A stretch of 64,000 nucleotides of DNA from Triparma columacea (GCA_030267965.1 BRYA01000571.1:1-64000), one strand, 5' to 3'. Shown: positions 10,625 through 21,340, counted from the stretch's first letter. Numbers and translations are program-made. Notes: generated from the sequence alone by a model not told the origin.

Positions 10625-12853
10625 TCAAGTTTGGCCTACATCTATTTTTTTGCCCCTCTTGTATTCAAGTCGTATCTTTTCCTGAGAACGACCCACGAGC
10701 CACGCTACTTCGCACAGGTTCCCCTCGTCCACGGAATCTCTCGCAAAAGGAGGCAGTCCTCCAGAGCTCTCCTTGACCCTCCAGTGGTTCTCGGTCGTGT
10801 CGAAAAAGCATTTCACCTCAACATCGTGCTGGTGACCACTTTTCCCCTTGTATTTTGAGTCGTCAAATTCCGTCAACTCCAACATGACCGTTGTACCTGT
10901 CCTTGACTGTGACGAAGTATGCACCTCAAGGTGCTGAGAGGGTGTGTTTTTTACATCATGCTGCAGCAGATTGTCGGCAAAATTGTAAGCACATTCTCGA
11001 CGTATTCGAGGCTCGACCAATTCCGTCGTGCGAGTCTCTGCTGTATCGAATCGGACGACCCTGTGTAGTGGATGAACAAAAAGAGGAGCAGGTGAAGTCG
11101 TGTAGCGCGTTACATAAAAGCTCATGGCTATGTCTTCGCAGCCTCCAAAATGGTCCACTTTGTTGCGTACTAGCGCCATGGCACCATCACATGAATACCC
11201 TTCAAGGAATTTAACGTGAAGGACCATAAAAGTTGTCTTCATCGCTGAGTACGAGCTACCTTTATTGGACGCTTTGTATAAGCTTGGGAAAAAACCGACA
11301 ATTTGTTCTTTGTTTTTTTTCCACACGTGGTGCACCATGACAATGTCATCAAGATGAACTCTGACTCCTGCATCAACCAAAATCACACATTCTGTTGATA
11401 TTTTTGGCAAGGGCAGGAAACGACTGTTCTTTGATAGTGGTGACCGGAGAGTAAACGAGACGAAAACATTGCCAATTTGCACAGGCGGGGGGACTACTTC
11501 CCCTTTGTCGTCTCGCAACGCTACAATGATTGCCACGACCATTGGGCTTTTCGCGTAGTACTCTAATTGCTTGGCAATTACTGGCATCTCCACGTTTCCT
11601 GCCGACTGATCTATGATGATCGTCATTTGGTCGGCCTCCTTAGGAAGGTTTAAAATTGAGCCCACCTTACTAAATGTTTTGCACACTTCCTCTCGATTTT
11701 GGCGCTTTGTTAGTTGCCCGCTGGCCAAAAAGTGAGAATAGCATTGTTTCCCCTGGGAAAGACAACTGAGTGAAATCACACGTTGACCGGACGAGTCATA
11801 AATCTCCATCCCATCGAAGGATGAAGGAAGTTCAAAAAAGTTAGATATTTCCCAAATGTCATCTTCGTTGTCAGGTAGCTCCATCAGAACTTGCTTCCCG
11901 ACACCGGGCCTGCCAGCAAAGTCGTCCAACAGCCTCCCTTTTGACAACTTTGGGTAAATCATGAGTTGGTCTTTGACCGCCATTCTGTTTTTCATAAAAC
12001 TCTCGAATGAAAACATGACTCGGCCCGAAGCTGCTTCACTGGGTGTCTTTACGACCTCGGTGCGGCGTTGGAGCCACGCAGAGTTCTCTTGCACAATGTT
12101 TGCCCAAGCTTGGGGCAAGAACATTCCCCCAGACAGGCAGGGGCTTGAGCGCAAAACGTAAGGCTCGATGGAATCGTCAAACGCCTCGAGCTGTCCCGCG
12201 GTTGAAGTGTCGGGAGCGCCCAAGCAAATTCCCAGCACCTTGCTGATTGGGTCAGAGTGGAGCACTCTTAGAGCCTGAAGGAGAAAGAGGAAATACGAGG
12301 GGCTTACAACGACTCCTTCCTCTAGTAAGATCCCGTGCTCCCCGGGTTGCGCGGGAAACCAGTACTGCCCTAGGGTTGTCTCCGCACCTTTGGTCCTCAA
12401 TTGATAATGCAGGGACTTCTCCCCATGTGGCCACGAGAAGCCACTCAAATACTCGAGGACGTCCCGTGGGGTGTCGAGATCTATATTGAACAGCAAATTT
12501 ATGTTCTTGGCGCCGCCATAGTCCGCCCCAAGAAGCGAGTCACAAGTCCGCTTGAGGTTGGTCACCCTAGCATTGGGTTGGCTTTCACCAAACCTTGGGA
12601 AGACAGTCACGGCAAAGGTTATTTCCTCTCCACTTTTAAGGATGAATCCGCGGTCGAATGTAGCTCCCGCCGCTGAGACGTCCACTCTTTCAACTCCATA
12701 GATTGAATTCTTTGGCCGCAGCCTTTGCTCGAACAAAGTTGTTTTAGCTACACGATGGTTCAGATGCCGAGGGGTTATGGCAATAAAAGTTAAAATTAAA
12801 GAAACCGATCCGAGGAACACATACACAAACACGCGCTTGTGCGATGGAAGCAT
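10625..12853 (-). CDS. Type II membrane two-domain glycosyltransferase, GT64-like C-terminus
   Basis: Single exon, 742 residues, ATG at 12853. A signal anchor at about residues 8-27 (VFVYVFLGSVSLILTF) predicts a Golgi type II protein. The N-terminal half resembles the plant and algal glycosyltransferase-like family whose hallmark is an acidic EDD...VSP motif after a Trp-rich stretch; here it reads LLEEGVVVSP. The C-terminal half, about residues 410-640, resembles exostosin-like GT64 transferases: a VDAG motif where EXTL2 has VDDD, then Val-Trp, QIVGFFPS, YS and GCEDIAMSFYV, the last holding the conserved acidic pair. So both expected metal-binding DXD sites look altered. Possible reading: a catalytically weak or regulatory transferase. 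Family assignment is from recalled motifs and moderately sure. Confidence 0.68.
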   Translation of the reverse strand: MLPSHKRVFVYVFLGSVSLILTFIAITPRHLNHRVAKTTLFEQRLRPKNSIYGVERVDVSAAGATFDRGFILKSGEEITFAVTVFPRFGESQPNARVTNLKRTCDSLLGADYGGAKNINLLFNIDLDTPRDVLEYLSGFSWPHGEKSLHYQLRTKGAETTLGQYWFPAQPGEHGILLEEGVVVSPSYFLFLLQALRVLHSDPISKVLGICLGAPDTSTAGQLEAFDDSIEPYVLRSSPCLSGGMFLPQAWANIVQENSAWLQRRTEVVKTPSEAASGRVMFSFESFMKNRMAVKDQLMIYPKLSKGRLLDDFAGRPGVGKQVLMELPDNEDDIWEISNFFELPSSFDGMEIYDSSGQRVISLSCLSQGKQCYSHFLASGQLTKRQNREEVCKTFSKVGSILNLPKEADQMTIIIDQSAGNVEMPVIAKQLEYYAKSPMVVAIIVALRDDKGEVVPPPVQIGNVFVSFTLRSPLSKNSRFLPLPKISTECVILVDAGVRVHLDDIVMVHHVWKKNKEQIVGFFPSLYKASNKGSSYSAMKTTFMVLHVKFLEGYSCDGAMALVRNKVDHFGGCEDIAMSFYVTRYTTSPAPLFVHPLHRVVRFDTAETRTTELVEPRIRRECAYNFADNLLQHDVKNTPSQHLEVHTSSQSRTGTTVMLELTEFDDSKYKGKSGHQHDVEVKCFFDTTENHWRVKESSGGLPPFARDSVDEGNLCEVAWLVGRSQEKIRLEYKRGKKIDVGQT

Positions 12854-12956
12854 GGACTAGTTAAAGGGGAGGTCAAAATGGGACCAAACACTTTTGGTCA
12901 GCAGACTGACAAACATTTGGTTTATCGACTTCCCCCAAATATTTTATCGATCTCTT

Positions 12957-13931
12957 ATGGGCAATTTGGTTTCTTGCGTCGAGGACAACATCTTCAACCC
13001 CGTCGAGTCGGAGATTGTGCCTCCCTCTGTTCATGCCCAGGAGGAGAAATATCGTTTAGCTTGTGAGCACCACCAAACTCAAGTTTCAGCCTTGGCGACG
13101 GCTCAAAAGGACGTTGACAACTTGAAGAAGGGGAAAAAAGCGAAGAAAATCAAGGCTAAATTGTCCGAATTTGTTGGCAATCCTTCTGACAGGAAGAGGA
13201 AGTTAACCACGTTGGAGAGGTGCAAACTGCACCTTGCTGAGGCCTTAGAGATCAAGGCGGAGGCCAAATTCGAGTTGGACGAGGCTCTCAAAATCCAGAG
13301 CGACTGGGTTGAGAAGGAGAAGGCCAGACGCAAGGAGTTATCGAAAGTTCTTGATGCTGAGAGGGAAAAGAGGAGAGAGGAGGAGGAGAGGCTCAGGGTG
13401 CAACAAAGGTTGGATGCCGAAAGAGCAGCGCTCGAAAAGGAGGAGCGCTTGAGGGAGATGCGGGAGCGGAGGCACAGCAAAGAGGCAATGCTAACCCGAG
13501 AGCTTGTTCAAGAGGTTGCCCCCATCCACCCAAGAAGAACTTCTAAGAAGATAGACTCCGAGCTTGCCCAGCTCCTTAAGGAAGCCGAGGAGATCATTCT
13601 TGAGGGCCGCGGGGACGATGCGTTGGGGGGCGAGCAAGAAGAACTCCCTCTACCTTCTCCTCAGCCACAGGCACCTGACTCTGCCTTTCCCCCGTCGAGC
13701 CCAGGAGAAAGCGGATCGACTATGGTTTCGCCTTCATCAGTTCCCACTAGCCTTGAGGCTTCTTCCCCTGCAGATCCTGCCAACTCAGACCCGTCGCAGC
13801 AAAGAACCAAGACTCCTCTGTCGGCTCCATGGAGAAAGCCTTCCATGTCCAGATTAGACCCGGAACCTGCTGTGTCAAGTGGCGATTCAAACAAATCGCA
13901 GGTCCCAGAGGAATTTGCAGCAGAAGAGTAG
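12957..13931 (+). CDS. Coiled-coil protein with N-myristoylation and palmitoylation motif
   Basis: Single exon, 324 residues. I chose the ATG at 12957 because it gives the start MGNLVSC, an N-myristoylation site (Gly2, Ser6) with Cys7 for palmitoylation; an upstream in-frame ATG at 12894 would bury it. From about residue 30 to 220 the protein is a highly charged helix with heptad-like repeats (EREKRREEEERLRVQQRLDA), followed by a basic Pro-rich break (APIHPRRTSKK) and a Pro/Ser-rich tail. The likely place is the inner face of a membrane, perhaps the flagellar or plasma membrane. I do not recognise the family. It is head to head with the glycosyltransferase, 103 bp apart. Confidence 0.66.
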   Translation: MGNLVSCVEDNIFNPVESEIVPPSVHAQEEKYRLACEHHQTQVSALATAQKDVDNLKKGKKAKKIKAKLSEFVGNPSDRKRKLTTLERCKLHLAEALEIKAEAKFELDEALKIQSDWVEKEKARRKELSKVLDAEREKRREEEERLRVQQRLDAERAALEKEERLREMRERRHSKEAMLTRELVQEVAPIHPRRTSKKIDSELAQLLKEAEEIILEGRGDDALGGEQEELPLPSPQPQAPDSAFPPSSPGESGSTMVSPSSVPTSLEASSPADPANSDPSQQRTKTPLSAPWRKPSMSRLDPEPAVSSGDSNKSQVPEEFAAEE

Positions 13932-14403
13932 ATTGCCCCTGAGGACCAAAGTGAACCAGAGTCTTGCAAGGGTCAATAAAGATCGACGTCTTTTTGGAAT
14001 ATGTACCTCGTCTGCGCCCCCCTCCGCGCGCGACGATTGCCAGCTTGTTAGTAAATAATTTGATCCATCCAAAACTTATCTTGAAATGAGCTCTCATCAT
14101 TTTTTTTCTTCTAACCAGTACAAGTTCGAATTATGTCACGACGCGAGCTCCCTCAAGATTGCGTTCAAAAGCATTATCTCCATGTTTTCACGGAAGTCGA
14201 CTTTCTGCTTTTTCGCATCTAAAGACCCCCTCTCTTCAACAGCAGAATAACAAATGTTAGGAAATTTCAGCAGCTCCCCCACACACAGCGCCCTCTCAAA
14301 AATAGTTTTCCTTGGGGACCAAATCCTGGATCAGTACGGGACCTTTTGTGTCTGTATATAGCCTCTACCGTCACTTCCGTCCTAAGCTAAATCTTTGTCC
14401 GCC
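13932..14403. other. Intergenic, 472 bp, no gene seen
   Basis: The stretch holds the 3' end of the coiled-coil gene and the leader of the K+ channel. Open frames here are short, lack splice support and resemble nothing known to me. A TGTATATAG stretch near 14352 could be a TATA-like element for the channel gene. Confidence 0.5.
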
Positions 14404-16812
14404 ATGAATACGACGAAGATTCATGCAGAGTCTAATAATAGTGGAACCCCTTCGGATGCCTCGCAGACACCCATGGCTGTCCCAACCTCAAAGATGCAAC
14501 TCTCGCCGTTGTCTGATGAAGTTGGCGTCGGGGAGTCGCTTCAATCTCCCCTCGCCGCGAAGCACAAGAAGAAGAAGAAGATTAAAAGGGTGGTGAAAAA
14601 GGATGCTGAGGGCGGCTTAACCTCTAGCAACAAAATCACAATGTCACAACCTAACGGTGCCCCCCCCATATATGAAATGACTGCCTCTACCACTGATGAG
14701 CATGTGCTACCAGCCTCTGGCTTGTCTTCTGCGACTAATCCTCTGAAGATGTCAGGCCCTCCCTCGTCTTTTTCACAACCTTCCCCTGGTGTGCTGAAAC
14801 ATTCGCCTTCAAAGGGAGACTTGAGTCTCAACAGCACAAAAGTTGCCTTAGATACGAAAATGTCTATTGATTTTGGAATCGACCCGGCCCTGAAGGATGC
14901 TGACAAACAATCTATCATCAAGTACAGAAAGGACATCCGTCGCATGTCAATCCACGCCACGTCGGCTGAAGCACCTGCTGGCCAAAGGGAAATTTCCAAA
15001 GAAGTACAAGCAATGGTGGCTTACTTCGAGGAGCGTACGAGGGAGCCCAAGTTCCTGCTTTTGCCTGAATCGCCCTACATGCAAAGGTGGGATCTTGTCA
15101 CCCTCATGGCCCTAGTGTTCACCGCCTTCGTAACGCCTTATGAGGTTGCACTATTAGATTCTGATATCGACTACTTCGACTTGTCATCGTGGGATGCGCT
15201 TTTTGCTGTCAACAGAGTCATAGACCTGATTTTCCTCAAGGACATGATTATGCAGTTTTTCCTCGCGTTCAGGCTGAATAATGCCGGAGGTGCAGGTCTT
15301 CTCGTCCGCAATTTCAGGTCTATTCGAAACAATTATCTCCAGTCGTGGTTCATGATCGACTTTTTGAGCATCTTGCCTTTCGACATGATTGGTTCCATGA
15401 GCGACAATGAGGCTTTCGATAATTTAAAGATTATCAGGGTCATCAGGTAAGCATTGAGATGGCGCGTGGCGTTTTTGTGCTTCTGGCTGACTTCTCGCAC
15501 ATTCTACCACAGGCTTCTCCGTCTCCTTAAGCTTGCTCGGATCTTCAAGGCATCCAGGATCTTCAAGCGGCTTGAGTCGCGCCTTTCTGTATCATTCTCC
15601 GTTATTGGCCTGATGAAATTTGCTGTTCTTCTTCTTGTAATTGGGCATTGGATGGCCTGCGGCTGGTGCATGGTTGCCAACGCTTCGACGACAGGTCAGA
15701 ACGAAACGACCTGGGTCAGGTACGTTGCAGAGAACATGTTAGGAACAGATGATGATGGGAATGTGTTGGGTACTCTCGGCCCCTACGAAATTTGGACTGC
15801 GTCTTTCTACTGGAGCATCGTCACTATCACAAGCGTCGGTTACGGAGACATCACGCCTCAGAATGTTGCTGAGATGCAGTGGTGTACATTTTTCCTTCTC
15901 ATCGGTTCCTGCACATGGGCGTACATCATCGGATCAGCTTGTGGAATCGTCTCGAACTTGGACGTTGACACGATTGAGCATCAACAAACTATGGACTCCC
16001 TCAATACGTTCATGGCTCTGCAAAATTTCTCGAAACCTCTTCGCATCAAGGTTAGGGCATTCTTCAACCAGACCAAGGACCTTGCGAAGTCTGACAACCA
16101 CAAAAACCTCATCAACCGGCTTTCGCCGGCGCTGAAGGAAGAGGTCACTGCCAAAAACTGCGAATGGGTTCAAAAGATATATTACATGGCAGACTTTAAG
16201 CCTGCTATATCGGTGGCGATTCTCGACTATCTTGTTCCGGCCGTTTTCACTCCTCAGGAGAAGGTCGGCATCCAGGACTGTCTTTGTGTCGTGAGTAGGG
16301 GTGTAGCTAGCAGGGCTGGGGTTGTGAAGACTGCCGGCACCTTTTGGGGCGAAGACTTCATTTTGGAGAATTGGGACCTGAAGGAGCACCTTGATGCGAG
16401 AGCACTCACGTACATTGAACTCCTCTTTCTATCCCGCCAAAACTTCTACGATTGCATGGAAAACTTCAGCGACGAGCTCAGTGTAGTCCGCAAGGCGTGC
16501 GTGCGACTCGCAGTCAATAGAGGCATCCTCAAGTATGCCAGGGCAATGAAGGACCAGGGTCTGCAAGGTGCCGACATGATCTCTCAGGCCCACATTGAGC
16601 ATGTTCCAGAACAGAATATTGATGACAGACGGTTCAGTGCCATGGCTCTCAACTTTGTTCACCAGTCGGGTGCCTCCATCCACGAAGAACACGAATTCAA
16701 GGTTATGGAGCATAAATTCAAAATCATGGAGGAGAAGTTCACCAGGACGGAGTACAGGCTGGAAAACATGGAAGATGTGCTAACTTCAATTTTGGAAGCA
16801 GTAAAAAAATAG
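14404..16812 (+). CDS. EAG-like voltage-gated K+ channel with degenerate cyclic-nucleotide domain
   Basis: Two exons, 14404-15446 and 15513-16812, joined in phase 2 inside S4, giving 780 residues. Seen in order: a 190-residue disordered N-terminus with a poly-Lys patch; S1 (DLVTLMALVFTAFVTPYEV); S2 and S3; S4 with regularly spaced Arg/Lys (IIRVIRLLRLLKLARIFK), split by the intron; S5; the pore with selectivity filter TSVGYGD, so K+ selective; S6; a C-linker; and a cyclic-nucleotide-binding-like fold. In that fold the Gly-Glu is kept (WGEDFILE), but the phosphate-binding Arg-Thr-Ala is replaced by His-Leu-Asp before ARALTY, so cAMP or cGMP binding is unlikely, as in animal EAG/KCNH. A C-terminal coiled coil (VMEHKFKIMEEKF) should aid tetramer assembly. 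The start is the first ATG after the upstream TTG. Confidence 0.88.
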
Positions 16813-16843
16813 GAGCCTGGCGCGATCGGGAATGCAGTCCTTC

Positions 16844-16889
16844 GGGGGGGTAGGGGGGGGAGGGGGGAGGGGAGGGGGGGAGGGTGGGG
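16844..16889 (+). repeat. G-rich tract between convergent genes
   Basis: Seven or more runs of three to nine G separated by single A, TA or T bases lie 30 bp past the K+ channel stop and about 60 bp before the MnmG stop on the other strand. The pattern fits an intramolecular G-quadruplex on the plus strand. Position suggests a possible role in 3' end formation of the channel transcript, which is inference. Confidence 0.7.
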
Positions 16890-16951
16890 ACACTCCGCAC
16901 TGAGAAAACAAAAATTGTTTGGTAATATAGAGTGTGCTTTTTCTAACCCTT

Positions 16952-19246
16952 TTACCCTTGTCCCTGGCCCGTTTGCGCACGACTCTTGTCCCTCTCCTTT
17001 TGTCGCTTCACAACGTAATGGTAAACGTAGACGAGGCTCTGGGGTGTGATGCCACTTATATTGCCTGCGTCGGCGAAAGTGACTGGGCGGAAGGTGTTGA
17101 ATTTCTGAATCTCTTCAGCGCTCAGAGTGGGGAATGTAGCACGGTCGAAGGTCAGATCGGGTGGAATCTTTACCCCCTGGCTGCGACGCCAACTGGCCAT
17201 GTCCCGCTCTTGCCTTCCAAGGTAGCAAGAGTACTTTATCTGTGCCTCTACAGTGTCGAAGGCTGCTGCAGGGACGCCCTCGAGGCTACCTTCGCGTTTC
17301 CTCATGACAGACTCGACGTCCGCAAGGCCTACATTGGGCATTTTCAGGATCTCAAGTGCAGTCTTTCTCTTGCCGTGTCTTTTGACGGCATCGTGCGCGA
17401 ACTTCCCTCCCATTTCCTCTCCCCCGAGGCTGCTCCACTCATGGACGAGGAGGGAGAAAGACCGAAGCTTTTCCAGCGATTCCTCAACGGTGGCCTCCCT
17501 GCAGTCGAGAGCTCTTATCCTCTCTTGGTTCGTAACAAGACCATATTCAAGCCCCCTTCTGGTCAGCCTAATGTCGGCGTTATCGGCGCGCAAGCTCAGC
17601 CTGTATTCGCTCCTGCTGGTGAACATTCTGTAAGGCTCCTTCGTGCCTTTTGTCACTAGGTCGTCAACCAAAACACCGATGTAGCTCTCATCACGGCCCA
17701 AGATGAACGGCTTTGCCTTGCCCTCGCCCCTTAAGGCCATGCCCCCAGCCTTCCCTGCATTTGCTCCGGCTATAATGCCCTGAGCTCCCGCCTCCTCGTA
17801 TCCTGTTGTGCCACAAATTTGGCCGGCAAGGAACAGGCCGGAGACCTTCTTCGTCTCTAGTGTGTGAGTTAGCTGAATCGGGTCGACAAAATCGTACTCC
17901 ACGTCATATCCAGGGATCACGAGCTCCACTCCACCCATCCCCTCCATGGTTCGTAAAATCTGTAGCTGGATTTCAGGAGGGTAAGGGCCGCTCATCCCGT
18001 TGGGATAAACAACGTCGGTGTTGATACCTTCTGGCTCAAGGAAGCAGTTGTGGCTATTTCTGTCTGGGAACCTCTCCACCTTTTTGAAGATACTTGGGCA
18101 ATACCTCGGCCCTTGTCCCTTCCCACCGTCACCATCGTACTCAGGCAGAAGGTGCCTATTGTCCCAGACAAGCTTATGCGTCTCTTCGTTAGTCGATGAC
18201 TTTGCGCAGGTGATGAACCTGTCTTCGAGGGGCATGCGATCTCCATTAAATTGTCGAATGTGGTCAAAGCCCGAGTGGATCCCGTCACTACTCTGCCTTT
18301 CCAAAACGTCCCAGTCAATAGTCTTACCGTCAACCCTCGCGGGTGTTCCGGTCTTGAGGCGCCCTAAATCCAAGCCCAGAAATGCGAACTGGAGGGAGAG
18401 CCCGTTGCTCGGTGGCTCGACTTCCTCTGAATCTCGAAGATGCCTTCCACCACCATACCTTTCCTTCCCGCACATGAGGGTTCCTCCCAAAAATGTCCCG
18501 GTCGTTATGACCACATTGCAGCTGTTGACGACGGTCCCGTCGCTGAGCTTGACACCGGTGCAAGTGGCCATGCGGTGAGGGTACAATTTGGAAGAGTCTG
18601 ACCTGAGCTTGTTCATGTCAGCTTGGGATTCCGCACCACCCTCCAGCACCCCTGCGTCGAACCCAGCTCCATTGTCCCCCGCACCCCTCTCAAGTACCAG
18701 CTCTTCGACGCTGCCTGGGTAAACGTCCAGGTTCTCAATCTCACTCAAAATCTCCTGCACTGCCTGTTTGTACATGTCTCTGTCCATTTGCCCCCTGGGC
18801 CCCCTGACGGCCGGTCCCTTCCTCTCGTTGAGCATCCTAAAGTGGCAACAGCCCCTGTCTGCCGCCCTTCCCATCACCCCATCGAGAGCATCAATCTCCC
18901 TCACAAGGTGACCCTTACCAACACCTCCAATGGAGGGGTTGCAGGACAGCTCGCCGATAGTGTCAAGCCTCTGAGTGAGGAGGAGGACACGACCACCATC
19001 TCCGCACGCCCTCGCAGCAGCTGTGGCGGCTTCGCACCCTGCATGCCCCCCCCCAACAACAATGGTACTGTACATGTTGCTCAAACTCTCAATCGGCTCA
19101 ATCCTCGTCACTCCCTGAGGCTTATGTGGAAGAGGAAATACGGAGGTTGAAATGGGCCTAGTAAGGGAACGTCCTAAACGAGGATACATGGTCAAAAGAA
19201 GAATAGGAAGAAGAAGAGGAAGACCGATGATGGCAGTGATGAACAT
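16952..19246 (-). CDS. MTO1: MnmG/GidA/MTO1, tRNA wobble-uridine modification enzyme
   Basis: Single exon, about 764 residues from the ATG at 19246 (a second candidate ATG is at 19189). MnmG with MnmE installs the carboxymethylaminomethyl group on wobble U34 of organellar tRNAs, using FAD, NADH and a folate one-carbon unit. Seen: the FAD-binding [10 protein letters not shown] near residue 65, [105 protein letters not shown], and the C-terminal GIT block. It exceeds the bacterial length (about 630) because of a hydrophobic and basic N-terminal extension (targeting) and a few loop insertions. The mitochondrion is the usual site; the plastid cannot be excluded. Confidence 0.95.
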   Translation of the reverse strand: MFITAIIGLPLLLPILLLTMYPRLGRSLTRPISTSVFPLPHKPQGVTRIEPIESLSNMYSTIVVGGGHAGCEAATAAARACGDGGRVLLLTQRLDTIGELSCNPSIGGVGKGHLVREIDALDGVMGRAADRGCCHFRMLNERKGPAVRGPRGQMDRDMYKQAVQEILSEIENLDVYPGSVEELVLERGAGDNGAGFDAGVLEGGAESQADMNKLRSDSSKLYPHRMATCTGVKLSDGTVVNSCNVVITTGTFLGGTLMCGKERYGGGRHLRDSEEVEPPSNGLSLQFAFLGLDLGRLKTGTPARVDGKTIDWDVLERQSSDGIHSGFDHIRQFNGDRMPLEDRFITCAKSSTNEETHKLVWDNRHLLPEYDGDGGKGQGPRYCPSIFKKVERFPDRNSHNCFLEPEGINTDVVYPNGMSGPYPPEIQLQILRTMEGMGGVELVIPGYDVEYDFVDPIQLTHTLETKKVSGLFLAGQICGTTGYEEAGAQGIIAGANAGKAGGMALRGEGKAKPFILGRDESYIGVLVDDLVTKGTKEPYRMFTSRSEYRLSLRADNADIRLTRRGLEYGLVTNQERIRALDCREATVEESLEKLRSFSLLVHEWSSLGGEEMGGKFAHDAVKRHGKRKTALEILKMPNVGLADVESVMRKREGSLEGVPAAAFDTVEAQIKYSCYLGRQERDMASWRRSQGVKIPPDLTFDRATFPTLSAEEIQKFNTFRPVTFADAGNISGITPQSLVYVYHYVVKRQKERDKSRAQTGQGQG

Positions 19247-19324
19247 GAATTGTACAGCACGATTCAATGCTCCTAGGGCTCACAAAGGATGATTGGAGTC
19301 ACACTGAAATAAAGAAGATGTGGT

Positions 19325-21340
19325 ATGAAGGCTGAGGGCTTCTCAAAAAGTTGCTTCTTCTCTGTTTCTGCAAAAATTCTTGGCTTTTGGTTGGATTTGA
19401 CATTCACTTTCTTGGTATACGTTGTCTGTGAGGGGCAGGATATGGCTAAATCTGACGGCCGCAATATCACACTAAACTTTCACCTCGACGGCACGCCATT
19501 CCCCATTCACACCCGTACCTTCCCCCTTCCCCCTCAATCATCTCAACAGTCTGCATGGAGTTCAATATTGGCTGCTGCAGGCGATTGTTTAGGGCTGAGC
19601 GACGTGGAGGGGATATATACTAGCATCGGTGGCTACCCCGTGCATCGAGTTGCGAGCCTGCGCAATGGCGCGACCTATGCAGTTAGGCCCACTGAGGATT
19701 GTGCTATGAGTAAAAGCCTCTTGCCCCTCAGTACGAAAGAGAAGGCACAGGGTTACAACCCGACATTTCCTGCGTGGGAGAGTGTCGAGGAGGGCAGACA
19801 GGCGAAGATTAAGCTCGAAGAGATGGAGAGAGAGTTTAGAGAAATGGGAGGGGGCGAGTTCTTGGAGGATGGTTCGGAAAAAGAGCACGTACACTTGGGT
19901 GGGGTCGATATTGGTAAGAGTCATCAAAGTAGTTGGAGGGTGAGACTTGTGAAGAGAGGGAAACGAAATTGGAGGAGAAAGAAGGAAGGCTTGCCCCCCA
20001 TTTACAACACTGACTCTGAGGGTAGCGACGAGGGAAGCAGTTGTGAAGGGCGGGGCAGCGACGATGGGAGTGATGACGGCTACGAAAGGGGGAATCCTGT
20101 TTTCAATAGCACAGCTGAGGGCTTCTACGACGAGTACAAGAGAATGCAAGTTGAGGTGGATGATGAAAGATGGATCGAAAGGTACGGCAAAGCGGGTGAG
20201 CCTCTGAAACGTAACCTCAATGATTTTGCGGTAGTTGATGAGACCGGGAGGATACTCGACGACTGCCTGAGTATGCTTCGGGGAGAAGGAGGAAGACATA
20301 CTGCCACTGCGGGGGAGATTCTCGAAGCGATGGAGGACGGGATGAGAATTGGGAGAGAGAAGCAGAAATCTGAGGGCGAGCACAAAAGTAAATGCAAGCG
20401 AGTTGAGAAGTCGGGTGCTGGGGGGGGGGCATATTGCGGTGCGATAGATTTCCCCGGTGGTAAGACCGTGAAAAAACTGGGGCAAAGGCTGGAGGATGTG
20501 AGAAAGGACAACTTTGGGTCACTTGACCACCCACAAGGTTCTACGGTGGGCCTAGGAGGGAGCTACGATGGAATATCTGGTGGAGATTTTGGACCATATT
20601 CTTCTGTAGCTATTTACGGCTTGAGGGCCCTCGCTAGTGTCACCAAGTTGGACATCAAGCAGTGTGAGGAGTTCATGAGTCACAAGGGGCACAGGCTCGT
20701 CCTCAAGGCAATGATGGATCATAAGGACAACAGACATGTTGGCATGTTTGGCTCCCTATGCATGGCAAATGTGGCGAGCGGAAAAAGTGGCAAGGCCAAT
20801 GCGACCACCCTGGCGAAGGCTGGAGCGGTCAAAGAAATCTGCCGAAGGCTCGAGGTCAATAAGGCACAGGACGACGTCTGCTGGGGGGCTCTCATGGCAC
20901 TATGGAAGCTTGCTGAGGCAGGGATTTACGACATATGCGAACAGATTGTAAAGCATGGTGGCGTCAAGAATGCTGTCAAGGCAGGAAAACGACACTTAGA
21001 TAACATCAAAGTCCATCAGTATAGCGTTTGGATGATGAGGGAACTCGCAAGGTGCGGAATGGAATATGAATGTAGGATGGATGAGGGCCTCTTCTTGTGC
21101 GGATTTGTCTCGAGGCGGTACTACGATAATGAATACATTGCAGAAGCTGCTGCAGAGCTTGAACAGCTTCTCATGACTGGCGTTGACACCGAAACGGAGG
21201 AGGGAAGGTGGTGGCGAAGAGAAATGGAAGAGGGGAGGGCTACAGGGGGGGGCAGCGTTGATGACCACGAAGTTGTCAGGCTGCTCAACAAATTTCCGCG
21301 AGGAGACAGAATGGGTGTTTTTGGTGGAGGAGCAAAGTAA
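19325..21340 (+). CDS. Doublecortin-like plus armadillo-repeat protein
   Basis: Single exon, 671 residues; an internal ATG at 19442 (MAKSDGRNITLNF) is an alternative start that would drop a hydrophobic N-terminus. Residues about 45-125 have the layout of a doublecortin-like, ubiquitin-fold domain: strands NITLNFHLDG and FPIHTRTFPL, a helix, then GIYTSIGGYPVHRVASLRNGATYAV, close to the ending of DCX repeats. The middle is charged, with Ser/Asp/Gly runs. Residues about 430-600 look like armadillo repeats (VAIYGLRALASVTKL, GMFGSLCMANVAS, DDVCWGALMALWKLAEAG, VHQYSVWMMRELARCG). DCX domains bind microtubules, so a cytoskeletal or ciliary role is plausible. The domain calls are by eye and the DCX one is tentative. 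It is head to head with MnmG across 78 bp. Confidence 0.62.
   Translation: MKAEGFSKSCFFSVSAKILGFWLDLTFTFLVYVVCEGQDMAKSDGRNITLNFHLDGTPFPIHTRTFPLPPQSSQQSAWSSILAAAGDCLGLSDVEGIYTSIGGYPVHRVASLRNGATYAVRPTEDCAMSKSLLPLSTKEKAQGYNPTFPAWESVEEGRQAKIKLEEMEREFREMGGGEFLEDGSEKEHVHLGGVDIGKSHQSSWRVRLVKRGKRNWRRKKEGLPPIYNTDSEGSDEGSSCEGRGSDDGSDDGYERGNPVFNSTAEGFYDEYKRMQVEVDDERWIERYGKAGEPLKRNLNDFAVVDETGRILDDCLSMLRGEGGRHTATAGEILEAMEDGMRIGREKQKSEGEHKSKCKRVEKSGAGGGAYCGAIDFPGGKTVKKLGQRLEDVRKDNFGSLDHPQGSTVGLGGSYDGISGGDFGPYSSVAIYGLRALASVTKLDIKQCEEFMSHKGHRLVLKAMMDHKDNRHVGMFGSLCMANVASGKSGKANATTLAKAGAVKEICRRLEVNKAQDDVCWGALMALWKLAEAGIYDICEQIVKHGGVKNAVKAGKRHLDNIKVHQYSVWMMRELARCGMEYECRMDEGLFLCGFVSRRYYDNEYIAEAAAELEQLLMTGVDTETEEGRWWRREMEEGRATGGGSVDDHEVVRLLNKFPRGDRMGVFGGGAK

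Noticed and set aside
10490..10858. Possible extra exons in frames around 10477-10858
   Set aside because: The DNAL4 protein is complete with a stop at 10543, and the rest is opposite the glycosyltransferase C-terminus.
19589..20485. Open frame of 298 codons on the minus strand
   Set aside because: It is antisense to the DCX/ARM gene; composition is low in complexity and no start context or homology pattern was seen.
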